DNA from: Pseudomonadota bacterium
GTDB taxonomy: Bacteria > Pseudomonadota > Gammaproteobacteria > DASZBR01
Reading direction: 5' to 3'
DNA length: 64,000 nt
Assembly: GCA_021777765.1 (NCBI GenBank)
Contig: JAJYDF010000004.1
Span: 1 to 64,000 of the forward strand
Each line of letters starts with the position of its first letter. Position 1 is the first letter of the stretch. The position numbers and the translations under genes were made by a program. A model generated the notes under the pieces. It was not told where the DNA came from. It ran no database searches and saw nothing but the letters and a program-made list of their open reading frames with translations. This document shows, one piece after another, positions 16,202-25,319 of the stretch.

Positions 16202-17230
16202 TTAAGCAACTCCCGCACGTAATAAATCATGCATATGAATTGCGCCAATTAAAATATTGGCATCATCAACAACCAATAAAGAAGTGATTTTATAATTTTC
16301 CATGATTTGTAATGCTTCAACAGCTAAGGTGTGTTTTTTAATGGTTTTACAATTGCGACTAATGGTTTGATCAATCGTTGCACTATGAACATCAAGACCT
16401 TTGTCTAAAGTACGGCGTAGATCACCATCCGTGTAAATACCTAATAATTCTAATCGTCCAGAAACTACGGCAGTCATGCCCATCGCTTTTTTGGACATTT
16501 CCACTAAAACATCGGTGAGCTTTGCCTGTTCTTTGACCATCGGTAAAGCATCACCTGTGCGCATCACGTCTTCAATAGTAAGCAATAAGCGCCGCCCTAA
16601 CCTACCGCCTGGATGAGAGCGAGCAAAATCGGCGGCAGTGAATCCTCGCGCTTCTAATAAAGCAATTGCAATAGCGTCCCCCATTGCTAAGGCAACAGTG
16701 GTACTGGATGTAGGAGCTAATCCTAAAGGACAAGCTTCATCAGTGACGGAGACATCTAAATTGATATTTGCGGCTAATGCTAATGTAGACTGTGGATTGC
16801 CAGTCAAGCTAATTAAAGGCACGCCCATATGTTTAATAAATGGTATCAAGGTAAGTATTTCAGTTGTTTCACCAGAATTTGAGATGGCCAATACCACATC
16901 TTGGGTGGTAATCATGCCAAAATCACCATGGCTTGCTTCTGCTGAATGTACAAAAAATGCGGGGCTACCGGTACTGGCAAGTGTCGCTGCAATTTTATTG
17001 CCGATATGGCCTGACTTGCCCATACCTAAAACGACAATACGTCCTGAACAATCTAATAAATAGCGACAGGCTTCTGCAAAATTAGGTTGAATTCTATTGG
17101 CTAAATCAGCGACAGCACTTGCTTCAATGGCAATAACGCGCCGAGCATAATTACAAAGATCTTCATTGCTAATTGATTTTTTCACATTTAATTGCTGTGA
17201 AATGGTTGTTGTATTCATTATGGAATTCAT
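16202..17230 (-). CDS. kdsD: D-arabinose 5-phosphate isomerase
   Basis: A 342-aa KpsF/GutQ family isomerase converting D-ribulose 5-P to D-arabinose 5-P, the first step to Kdo. An N-terminal SIS domain carries GMGKSGHIGNKIAATLASTG and the ISNSGETTE loop. A HPGGRLGRRL segment follows, then two CBS domains (about 215-340). It heads the kdsD-kdsC-lptCAB-hpf cluster. The probable start is MNTTTISQQ (17218) or the ATG at 17230; both precede the conserved region. Confidence 0.95.
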   Translation of the reverse strand: MNSIMNTTTISQQLNVKKSISNEDLCNYARRVIAIEASAVADLANRIQPNFAEACRYLLDCSGRIVVLGMGKSGHIGNKIAATLASTGSPAFFVHSAEASHGDFGMITTQDVVLAISNSGETTEILTLIPFIKHMGVPLISLTGNPQSTLALAANINLDVSVTDEACPLGLAPTSSTTVALAMGDAIAIALLEARGFTAADFARSHPGGRLGRRLLLTIEDVMRTGDALPMVKEQAKLTDVLVEMSKKAMGMTAVVSGRLELLGIYTDGDLRRTLDKGLDVHSATIDQTISRNCKTIKKHTLAVEALQIMENYKITSLLVVDDANILIGAIHMHDLLRAGVA

Positions 17231-17307
17231 CCAGTGAAAAAAACGTTAGTCTAACGAATGTAACAAAATTGAGCAATGGAAGGTCACTCAAAGAAATGAT
17301 CAATGAT

Positions 17308-17985
17308 TTATTTTTTAAATATATTACTGATTAATTTGAGTGGATTTGGAGTTGAAACTTTTTGTGTATCTTGCGACCGGTCTTTGCTCTCATTTTTCAC
17401 GATATCGCCTAGAGATTTTATACTCTTGGGATTACCCATATTATGAATGATAAAAGTATCGAATTGATGGATATTTATTTTATTTAATTTCACTTTATAT
17501 TGCTGTGGTTGATCTAATTCTTCACTATCAACTGTTAATTCATCATTAGTATTCTCAGATATATCATCATCATCTAATAAATCATCATGAATGAGTAATT
17601 TTGAATTACTGAGTAAATTAGCAAGTTCTTTACGTAAATCGTTATTAAAACCAATCGTATTACGCGTATGTGATATAATATACATTTTAATTCTATTTAA
17701 AGACCCAATACCATCTTGATCATCAGCTGCAGAAACAAATAAATATTCTAAACGTGATTTAAATTCCTGCTCAGTTTTCATAGACCAATGAAACATAACT
17801 ACAACCGGTTCTTTATCATATAATCCAGTATTGTTATTACAACGATTTGCAGTAAACACAACACATGCTTCATCTATTTTATTTTCGGCAACTAGACGTT
17901 GTTTCTCATCAGCATCAGATGCTGGATCATATTTAGCAAATGTCCCTGCTGTGACATTTTTAGGAAGTGTTTTAGGATTTAGCAT
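17308..17985 (-). CDS. Unrecognised 225-aa protein, possible Cys-His enzyme fold
   Basis: No family is recognised with confidence. It has no signal peptide or membrane segment. The N-terminal 110 residues form an alternating strand-helix pattern with Cys41 at a strand start (EACVVFTANRC), His66 after a hydrophobic strand (VVVMFHWSMK) and a later strand IKMYIISHT. This layout loosely resembles the Cys...His arrangement in the middle fragment of the decayed gene upstream. An acidic run (DDLLDDDDISEN) near residue 140 and a basic C-terminus (LKLISNIFKK) follow. It starts 18 bases after the restored end of that gene, suggesting one effector-like locus. Confidence 0.6.
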   Translation of the reverse strand: MLNPKTLPKNVTAGTFAKYDPASDADEKQRLVAENKIDEACVVFTANRCNNNTGLYDKEPVVVMFHWSMKTEQEFKSRLEYLFVSAADDQDGIGSLNRIKMYIISHTRNTIGFNNDLRKELANLLSNSKLLIHDDLLDDDDISENTNDELTVDSEELDQPQQYKVKLNKINIHQFDTFIIHNMGNPKSIKSLGDIVKNESKDRSQDTQKVSTPNPLKLISNIFKK

Positions 17986-18049
17986 AATGAGACCTGTGAC
18001 AGTTATGATAATTTACATCCACGATTTTCATCTTTATCTTCTTTTGGGT

Positions 18050-18754
18050 CTACAGTAGAAGAAGGTAAATCGTGAGGCTTGCGTATTGTCTCCCTTTTTG
18101 CTCATTATGCAATAAATGTATATCAAAAATCGATGCAATTGGTTTATGTTTAACTTCAGATAACCATTGCTGTAGCAGTTTTTTAATAGGTCCTTCAAGC
18201 TTAGCTTCATTGTCCCACTTCCTGCGCTCTTTAATCATTTTTACAATTCTAATGATTAAATCGTCAACAGTGGGTTGAATTTCAGTGCGATCATGTAATA
18301 GCGGTAAAATCCGATCGCATTGTTCAATGAATTGAACACGAATAATATTCAGTATTTCATCATCTCTTTTGTCTAATAACTGCAATATTTTTTTTATTAT
18401 TTTATTTTTCATTTCATCATTTAACAATTCATGTGACCACTTATCTATAGTATTAGAGTAACTCATATTATTGTGTAATAATTGATGGACTAAATTTAAT
18501 TCAGTGTATTTTCTTGACTGAAACTGGATAATTTGATCACAGATATGCCATGGGCTAATATTTTGGTCTTTTAATATTGCAATCACATCATTTGTATAAT
18601 TAATAAAATTATTATCTGTTTTAGTTAAAATAGTAGCTAACCATTCATACACATGATCACGAATTAAAAATACCACGCAGGGATCATTGCATAAAATATG
18701 TAATAAAGTGTTCTCAATTTTTAAATCTTTATGCTGCGGTGGTAAGCGACTCAA
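18050..18754 (-). CDS. C-terminal fragment of the decayed gene
   Basis: A 234-codon open stretch as called from a TTG. The same frame is open for 40 more codons up to the TGA of the preceding fragment. It is mostly amphipathic helix (LLHILCNDPCVVFLIRDHVY, then IIKKILQLLDKRDDEILNII). The last ten residues (ASLTIYLLLL) are out of character, consistent with a frameshift at the A tract near 18097. No independent Shine-Dalgarno is visible, so separate translation is doubtful. Confidence 0.55.
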   Translation of the reverse strand: MSRLPPQHKDLKIENTLLHILCNDPCVVFLIRDHVYEWLATILTKTDNNFINYTNDVIAILKDQNISPWHICDQIIQFQSRKYTELNLVHQLLHNNMSYSNTIDKWSHELLNDEMKNKIIKKILQLLDKRDDEILNIIRVQFIEQCDRILPLLHDRTEIQPTVDDLIIRIVKMIKERRKWDNEAKLEGPIKKLLQQWLSEVKHKPIASIFDIHLLHNEQKGRQYASLTIYLLLL

Positions 18755-18874
18755 ATCTTTTTTAAGTCTTTTATATTGATCGATATTTGCACTGATATTT
18801 TGATAGTGAATAAAATGCCATAGAAGAGGTATTGCATGATGAGGTATTTTAAATATTTTGATATAATTTCGCTC

Positions 18875-19645
18875 TCAGTCATCGAGATGAGTATCGAGCA
18901 ATGCCATAACAAAAGGATCCGTTATTGAATAAATCAATTTATTTTTTAAAAGTGATGTCATTATCTTGGAAATAAACGCTTCACGAAATTTTATATGACA
19001 TTTTTTATCAAATTCATCTTTAAAACTTTTATTCACATCATTATAAAACAGCACAATATCTTTATCAAAATATCCCAATGTGCCTATTACACGTGACCAA
19101 ACATAATAACGCATACAGGGCATATCATTTGTAAATGCATTACCAATCGTATTAAACGGCTGAGAAAGCAATGTTGGGTAGTGAAATAACACCGGTGTAC
19201 CATCTCTTTCAAAAAGACAGCCTACACCCAAATCACCATATTTGTTTTTTTCATTATATTGTCTGATTTTTTCCAGCTTCTCAAAACAATCAACACTGAG
19301 AATATTCAAATTGATTTTTTTCTTTTTTGCACCCGCTAAAAAACGAACAATAAAAAAATAAAATAAAATAGTTGATATATCCGGACCCAGCGGATCAGGT
19401 TGTTGTTCTCTATAACCACCGACAATTCTGACGCTAAATTCTTTACTTTTATTTTGCGCTAATATTTTTTTAAATTCTTTAAAGATATTTTTGACCGCGC
19501 GCCTAATGACCAAATCTTTAGACAAATGAATATAAAGCGACACACCTGATGCAACATGCTGTATTTGTAAACCAAAACAAGTATGCACTCCAGAAAATCC
19601 AACATATTTAATATTATTTACTATCACAGGACCGCTAACTAACAT
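18875..19645 (-). CDS. Middle fragment of the decayed gene, CheD-like Cys/His domain
   Basis: A 256-codon open stretch ending at an in-frame TGA. Residues 10-80 show VGFSGVHTCFGLQIQ, then GVSLYIHLSKDL, a helix with Lys/Phe, and FSVRIVGGYRE. CheD deamidases have the same order: Gly-Ser-Cys at a strand start, His 17 residues later after a hydrophobic strand, a long helix, then a strand ending in Gly-Gly. Here Cys23 and His40 are also 17 apart. This supports a CheD/CNF1-like glutamine deamidase fold, but by eye only. The rest (GDLGVGCLFERDGTPVLFHY) is unrecognised. Confidence 0.55.
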   Translation of the reverse strand: MLVSGPVIVNNIKYVGFSGVHTCFGLQIQHVASGVSLYIHLSKDLVIRRAVKNIFKEFKKILAQNKSKEFSVRIVGGYREQQPDPLGPDISTILFYFFIVRFLAGAKKKKINLNILSVDCFEKLEKIRQYNEKNKYGDLGVGCLFERDGTPVLFHYPTLLSQPFNTIGNAFTNDMPCMRYYVWSRVIGTLGYFDKDIVLFYNDVNKSFKDEFDKKCHIKFREAFISKIMTSLLKNKLIYSITDPFVMALLDTHLDD

Positions 19646-19729
19646 GCTATTTTCAGGCGCAACAATACACTGCGCAGGATCAATTTCATATTCATTATGT
19701 AATTTTTGTGTAAAATATGTATTGGTTTG

Positions 19730-20227
19730 CTAACTCTCTAGCATGGTAGGTAAAGACAAAAAAGCATCAGCTATTTTGGGCAACATAAATGTAACAAATG
19801 ATTCTTTTAATTTTTTTTCAATGAATTGAATTAATAATTTTTTTTGAATAGGTGATGTTACAACAGGATTAAAATTTGCAATAATTAAATTATCATACTC
19901 GGCTATCATTTCATCAAGTAATGATTTATATTGTTTCCTTTGATCAGTTGATAATATGCGCATGATTTCTGCTAATAATTTTAATTTTATATCTCTACCT
20001 GTATCAGGTATTTGAAAAGAAGAATCCGAAGAATCAGCAGCTTCCTTTTTAACTTGTTTAGCCAACTTTTTTTCTAGTTCATCATCTTGCTTTGATAATA
20101 TTGACTGATAGTAATCACTCAATTGCCTGGGAAGATCAGCATTTGTTGTTCTTAAAAAGATAAGAACATCATTCATTGATGGTAAATTACGTTGATAAAA
20201 AGGTTGTTTTGGTTCTAATATTTCCAT
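19730..20227 (-). CDS. N-terminal fragment of the decayed gene
   Basis: A 165-aa open stretch from an ATG at 20227 to an in-frame TAG. It is helical and charged (DDELEKKLAKQVKKEAADSS), without signal peptide or membrane segments. The frame continues openly after the TAG for 28 codons into the next fragment. If translated alone it would be a truncated product. No family is recognised. Confidence 0.55.
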   Translation of the reverse strand: MEILEPKQPFYQRNLPSMNDVLIFLRTTNADLPRQLSDYYQSILSKQDDELEKKLAKQVKKEAADSSDSSFQIPDTGRDIKLKLLAEIMRILSTDQRKQYKSLLDEMIAEYDNLIIANFNPVVTSPIQKKLLIQFIEKKLKESFVTFMLPKIADAFLSLPTMLES

Positions 20228-20393
20228 TCGTTATTTGACCTTGATGAGCTATTTTTACAATCAATTATAGTATATGTTCAATGATGGGATCACTTAAAAT
20301 ATCTCCAATTAATTTTAATATAATCACCTTGCTAGCGTTCATCAATAAAATCTAGTATAAATAGCGGTTAACTTTGCAAGAGTAAATAGACCG

Positions 20394-21209
20394 ATGCTTA
20401 ATCATAATGAAACCCTTGTCACAATTCGCAATCTCACCTTTTATCGTGGTGACCGCAAAATATTTGATAATGTCAATTTTGATATTCAACGCGGCAAAAT
20501 TACTGCAGTGATGGGACCCAGTGGTACTGGTAAAACCACTCTATTACGTCTTATTGGTGCGCAATTATATCCTGATGCGGGTACCGTTGAATTTGATGGT
20601 AAAAATATTCATCAATTGTCACAAAAAGAACTTTATAAAGCACGTCAATCGATGGGAATGTTATTTCAAAGCAGCGCATTATTTACCAATTTAAATACTT
20701 TTGAAAATGTGGCTTTTCCTTTAAGAGAACACACTAAATTAGCGGAAGAATTAATTCGCGATATCGTATTATTGAAATTACAAGCCGTAGGATTACGTGG
20801 TGCCAGAGATTTAATGCCCAGTGAATTATCCGGTGGTATGGCAAGACGCGCTGCATTGGCCCGTGCCATTGTATTAGATCCGCAATTAATCATGTATGAT
20901 GAACCCTTTACAGGCCAAGACCCTATCGCAATGGGTGTGATTTTGAATTTAATCCGCCGATTAAATGATGCATTAGGCATGACCTCTATTTTGGTTTCAC
21001 ATGATGTTGCTGAAGTCGCGCAGATAGCAGATTACATCTACTTGATTGCCGACGGTAAAATTATCGGCCAAGGGTCGCCGGCTGAAATGGCCAATAATAA
21101 AGCGCCGCAAGTTTTACAATTTATGCAAGGATTACCCGATGGCGTTGTCCCTTTTCATTATCCCGCAATTAATTATGCCCAAGATTTATACGGAGAAACA
21201 TCAGAATGA
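20394..21209 (+). CDS. mlaF: Phospholipid ABC transporter ATP-binding protein MlaF
   Basis: A 271-aa ATPase of the Mla system, which moves phospholipids between outer and inner membranes to keep outer-membrane asymmetry. It has Walker [17 protein letters not shown]-loop [12 protein letters not shown], signature [15 protein letters not shown], Walker [15 protein letters not shown] and switch SHDVAE. FTGQDP before the D-loop is typical of MlaF. It heads mlaF-E-D-C-B and overlaps mlaE by four bases. Confidence 0.95.
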   Translation: MLNHNETLVTIRNLTFYRGDRKIFDNVNFDIQRGKITAVMGPSGTGKTTLLRLIGAQLYPDAGTVEFDGKNIHQLSQKELYKARQSMGMLFQSSALFTNLNTFENVAFPLREHTKLAEELIRDIVLLKLQAVGLRGARDLMPSELSGGMARRAALARAIVLDPQLIMYDEPFTGQDPIAMGVILNLIRRLNDALGMTSILVSHDVAEVAQIADYIYLIADGKIIGQGSPAEMANNKAPQVLQFMQGLPDGVVPFHYPAINYAQDLYGETSE

Positions 21210-21988
21210 TAAATCATATCCGTACCTGGGGCCGCTATGGCATCAATATTTGTGCTGATTTAGGTGAATTCGGCTTATTTTTAATACAAACTTTATTTCG
21301 CAAACCTAAGACCATTAAAAGTTTTCCATTATTAATAAATGAACTTTATTCAATTGGTGTATTGTCATTAGTTATTATCATTGTTTCTGCATTATTTATC
21401 GGAATGGTAGTCGGTTTACAAGGTTACAACACATTAAATAAATTCGGTGCATCACAAGAATTAGGTAATTTAGTTGCGCTTAGTGTGGTCAGAGAACTGG
21501 GCCCGGTGGTCACAGCTTTGCTATTTGCAGGACGCGCCGGATCTGCATTAACTGCTGAAATTGGTTTAATGAAAGCAACAGAACAATTAGCCAGCATGGA
21601 AATGATGGGGGTTGATCCCTTATGGCGTGTCATTTCACCGCGTTTTTGGGCAGGCTTTATTGCGATGCCATTGCTAGCATTAATTTTCAGTGCATTAGCA
21701 ATTTTCGGTGGTTATTTGGTTGGCGTATTATGGTTAGGTGTTGATACAGGATCTTTTTGGGGCAATATGCAGGCTTCTGTAGAATTCCATGAAGACATAT
21801 TAAATGGTGTAATCAAAAGTATTGTATTTGGCTTAGTGTGTACGTGGATTGCAGTCTATCAAGGATATAGTTGTGTGCCGACTTCTGAAGGGATTAGCCG
21901 TTCCACAACACGCACAGTCGTTTATTCGTCATTAGCTGTGTTAGGTTTAGATTTTGTATTAACAGCAATCATGCTGGGAGGTTGGTAA
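21206..21988 (+). CDS. mlaE: Phospholipid ABC transporter permease MlaE
   Basis: A 260-aa MlaE/YrbE permease with about five membrane helices (for example [20 protein letters not shown] and [19 protein letters not shown]). It has the conserved coupling region [20 protein letters not shown] with [17 protein letters not shown]. The C-terminal [20 protein letters not shown] matches the family. It sits between mlaF and mlaD, one base before the latter. Confidence 0.95.
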   Translation: MINHIRTWGRYGINICADLGEFGLFLIQTLFRKPKTIKSFPLLINELYSIGVLSLVIIIVSALFIGMVVGLQGYNTLNKFGASQELGNLVALSVVRELGPVVTALLFAGRAGSALTAEIGLMKATEQLASMEMMGVDPLWRVISPRFWAGFIAMPLLALIFSALAIFGGYLVGVLWLGVDTGSFWGNMQASVEFHEDILNGVIKSIVFGLVCTWIAVYQGYSCVPTSEGISRSTTRTVVYSSLAVLGLDFVLTAIMLGGW

Positions 21989-21989
21989 A

Positions 21990-22466
21990 TTGCGCAATAA
22001 TAAATTCGTAGAAATAATGGTAGGGTTATTTATCTTAGGCGGTGCAATTGCACTTTTTGTTTTAGCACTCAAAGTCAGTGGCCTGGGTAATGTTGTGGGT
22101 GAGGACGGCTATCATATTAATGCAACATTTGATAATGTAGGCGACTTAAAAATCCGCGCCCCCGTTACCATCGCCGGCGTTAGGGTTGGAGAAGTTACAG
22201 GAATCAAATTGGATCAGCAAACATTTCGCGCTGTTGTCACGATGCAAATTAATCCCAGGCAAGATGAAATCCCTGTCGATAGTTCAGCCAGTATATTAAC
22301 GCAAGGATTATTAGGTTCAAATTATATTAGTTTGAGTCCTGGCTTTGATAATACATTTTTAAAAGAAGGCGGTAGTATCGATAATACACACCCAGCAATT
22401 ATATTAGAGAATATTATTGGGCAAGTGATGTATAAATTGAATGGTAGTGGGGATAAGAAAAATTAG
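21990..22466 (+). CDS. mlaD: MCE-domain phospholipid-binding protein MlaD
   Basis: A 158-aa protein anchored by one N-terminal helix (VGLFILGGAIALFVLALKVS), followed by a single MCE domain: YHINATFDNVGDLKIRAPVT, VRVGEVTGI and GLLGSNYISLSPG. MlaD hexamers form the lipid channel on MlaFEDB. It begins with TTG, supported by the one-base spacing to mlaE and the family N-terminus. A hairpin repeat follows it, separating it from mlaC. Confidence 0.94.
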   Translation: MRNNKFVEIMVGLFILGGAIALFVLALKVSGLGNVVGEDGYHINATFDNVGDLKIRAPVTIAGVRVGEVTGIKLDQQTFRAVVTMQINPRQDEIPVDSSASILTQGLLGSNYISLSPGFDNTFLKEGGSIDNTHPAIILENIIGQVMYKLNGSGDKKN

Positions 22467-22476
22467 AAAATTTCTT

Positions 22477-22499
22477 CCTTCTCCTCTTCGGGGAGAAGG
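22477..22499. repeat. CCTTCTCC hairpin repeat between mlaD and mlaC
   Basis: CCTTCTCC TCTTCGG GGAGAAGG, a copy of the dispersed hairpin family inside the mla operon. It could modulate the relative expression of mlaFED and mlaCB by partial termination or RNA processing. Confidence 0.7.
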
Positions 22500-22568
22500 A
22501 AAAAAATTGAATAATTAAATTCTTAATCTATGCTTATTTGACATAATTTTTATTTTTAAGGACCTGTT

Positions 22569-23201
22569 ATGAAAAACAATCTACAAAAACAGATAATACA
22601 AATTACACTGATATTATTCTGTTTAATTTCAAAAATGGCATTTGCGTTTTCCTCACCAACAGATATGGTACAAACCACTTCTGATCAAATGTTGTCGCAA
22701 TTACAAATACGCCAAGCAACATTAAAAACTGATCCTAACGTTGTTTACGATATAGTTAACCGTGTGCTACTCCCACACGCTGATTTAGCAACAATGTCTC
22801 GGCTCGTGGTTGGACGCAACGCATGGTTAAATGCAAATCAATCCGATCGCCAAGCATTTATTCAACAATTTACCATGACATTAATGCGCACCTACGCAAC
22901 TGCATTGGCCTCTTATACCAATCAAAGCGTACGGGTTTATCCAATACGAGGTGGTTATGAAAATCAATCACCAGTACAAGTCAATACAGAAGTGACACAA
23001 CCCGATGGTCCACCTATTCCAGTGAGTTATCGTCTTGCGTTAGAAAACAGCGGCTGGAAATTAATCGATTTCAGCGTCGATGGTGTGAGTATTGTTGAAA
23101 ATTACCGCGCACAATTTGCCAGCGATTTAAATCAAGGTAATTTAGCCTTATTAACCCAAAAACTGGCTCAACATAATAGTTCAAATAGTTACTCATCATG
23201 A
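22569..23201 (+). CDS. mlaC: Periplasmic phospholipid-binding protein MlaC
   Basis: A 210-aa Ttg2D/MlaC family protein that shuttles phospholipid between MlaA at the outer membrane and MlaD. It has a signal peptide (IIQITLILFCLISKMAFAF) and the family patterns VYDIVNRVLLPHADLATMSR, VGRNAW and WKLIDFSVDGVSIVENYRAQF. AAGGA precedes the ATG. Its stop overlaps the mlaB start (ATGA). Confidence 0.94.
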   Translation: MKNNLQKQIIQITLILFCLISKMAFAFSSPTDMVQTTSDQMLSQLQIRQATLKTDPNVVYDIVNRVLLPHADLATMSRLVVGRNAWLNANQSDRQAFIQQFTMTLMRTYATALASYTNQSVRVYPIRGGYENQSPVQVNTEVTQPDGPPIPVSYRLALENSGWKLIDFSVDGVSIVENYRAQFASDLNQGNLALLTQKLAQHNSSNSYSS

Positions 23202-23503
23202 TGCAATGTGAAATTAAACCAGGTAAAAATGAAAATGAACAAATCATTTGCGGAGATTTAACTTTTTTTACTGCAAATGATTTATTGAACCATGGTAAAA
23301 ATTTAATTGCAAATAATAATGCAATCCATTTTAATCTCTCACAAATTAATCAGAGCAGTAGCATTGGTTTAGCAGTGTTAATTGCTTGGTGTCGCGCGGC
23401 TAAAAAATTGAATAAAAAAATTAGCTTTAGTCACTTACCTGCGAAATTATTATCTGCAGCGAAAGTAAGTAATTTAGATAGTGTTTTGCCTTTAATAAAT
23501 TAA
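23198..23503 (+). CDS. mlaB: STAS-domain protein MlaB
   Basis: A 101-aa STAS domain: GDLTFFTANDLLNHGK, INQSSSIGLAVLIAWCRAAK and a C-terminal helix. MlaB binds MlaF and is needed for assembly and activity of the Mla ATPase. It is coupled to mlaC by a four-base overlap. The SSSIG segment corresponds to the conserved DSSG-like loop of STAS proteins. Confidence 0.9.
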   Translation: MMQCEIKPGKNENEQIICGDLTFFTANDLLNHGKNLIANNNAIHFNLSQINQSSSIGLAVLIAWCRAAKKLNKKISFSHLPAKLLSAAKVSNLDSVLPLIN

Positions 23504-23515
23504 AATACTTTTTTT

Positions 23516-23538
23516 CCTTCTCCCGCTTGCGAGAGAAG
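23516..23538. repeat. CCTTCTCCC hairpin repeat between mlaB and ibaG
   Basis: CCTTCTCCCGC TT GCGAGAGAAG, a slightly decayed copy of the dispersed hairpin family between the mla operon and ibaG-murA. Confidence 0.65.
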
Positions 23539-23561
23539 AAAGAAAATCTGAGGACCCATTA

Positions 23562-25065
<1,504 letters not shown>

Positions 25066-25073
25066 TTAAAAAT

Positions 25074-25274
25074 GTAGCCTGGGTGGAGCCAAATGAATTA
25101 ATACAATAGTGTGAAATAATAGAAATCCAAACAAAAATCAATTAAAAATGCTGGCGGAACCCGGGAATTAAATAATTTATGTCCCGGGTTGCGCCAGAAA
25201 AATTAAGTATCTTTCTACAAGATTAATAATAAAGTGAAATTCATTACGTTTTATCTTGGCTTCACCCAGGCTAC
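25074..25274. mobile_element. MITE-like palindromic element, family B copy 1
   Basis: About 201 bp. Terminal inverted repeats GTAGCCTGGGTGGAGCCAAA and the complement of TTGGCTTCACCCAGGCTAC enclose a central hairpin at 25151-25197 (CTGGCG...CCCGGG / CCCGGG...CGCCAG). The related copy is at 35490-35687. There is no ORF. It fills the gap between convergent murA and the receiver-hydrolase gene. Confidence 0.8.
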
Positions 25275-25319
25275 GATTGATTTATAAGTGCGATTACCCT
25301 GGAGACTTGCCCCCATTCA

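Larger units (their letters stand above)
18003..20227 (-). pseudogene. Decayed effector-like gene: one frame with TAG, TGA and a one-base loss
   Basis: Three consecutive ORFs (20227-19730, 19645-18875, 18754-18050) lie in the same frame. Between them the frame has no other stop: 28 open codons follow the TAG at about 19730 and 40 open codons follow the TGA at 18875. Near 18095-18099 an A5 tract (minus strand) looks one base short. Adding one A restores a hydrophilic end, KPHDLPSSTVDPKEDKDEN then RGCKLS and TAA at 18003. The intact gene would have had about 740 codons. I read this as a recently broken gene. The restored tail ends in CKLS, a possible CaaX box. Confidence 0.7.

Noticed and set aside
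16638..17063. 141-aa ORF antisense to kdsD
   Set aside because: kdsD is unambiguous on the other strand; this is a shadow frame.
18090..18105. Programmed -1 frameshifting at the A5 tract
   Set aside because: The tract does not form the zero-frame slippery heptamer X-XXY-YYZ, and the gene is already broken elsewhere.
18875..18877. The in-frame TGA as a selenocysteine codon or programmed readthrough
   Set aside because: There is also an in-frame TAG upstream and a frameshift downstream in the same gene, and no selenocysteine-insertion hairpin is apparent. Gene decay explains all three.
20240..20393. A strong promoter for the mla operon
   Set aside because: Several -10-like AT-rich sequences are present but none has a good -35 at 16-18 bp, so no site could be chosen.
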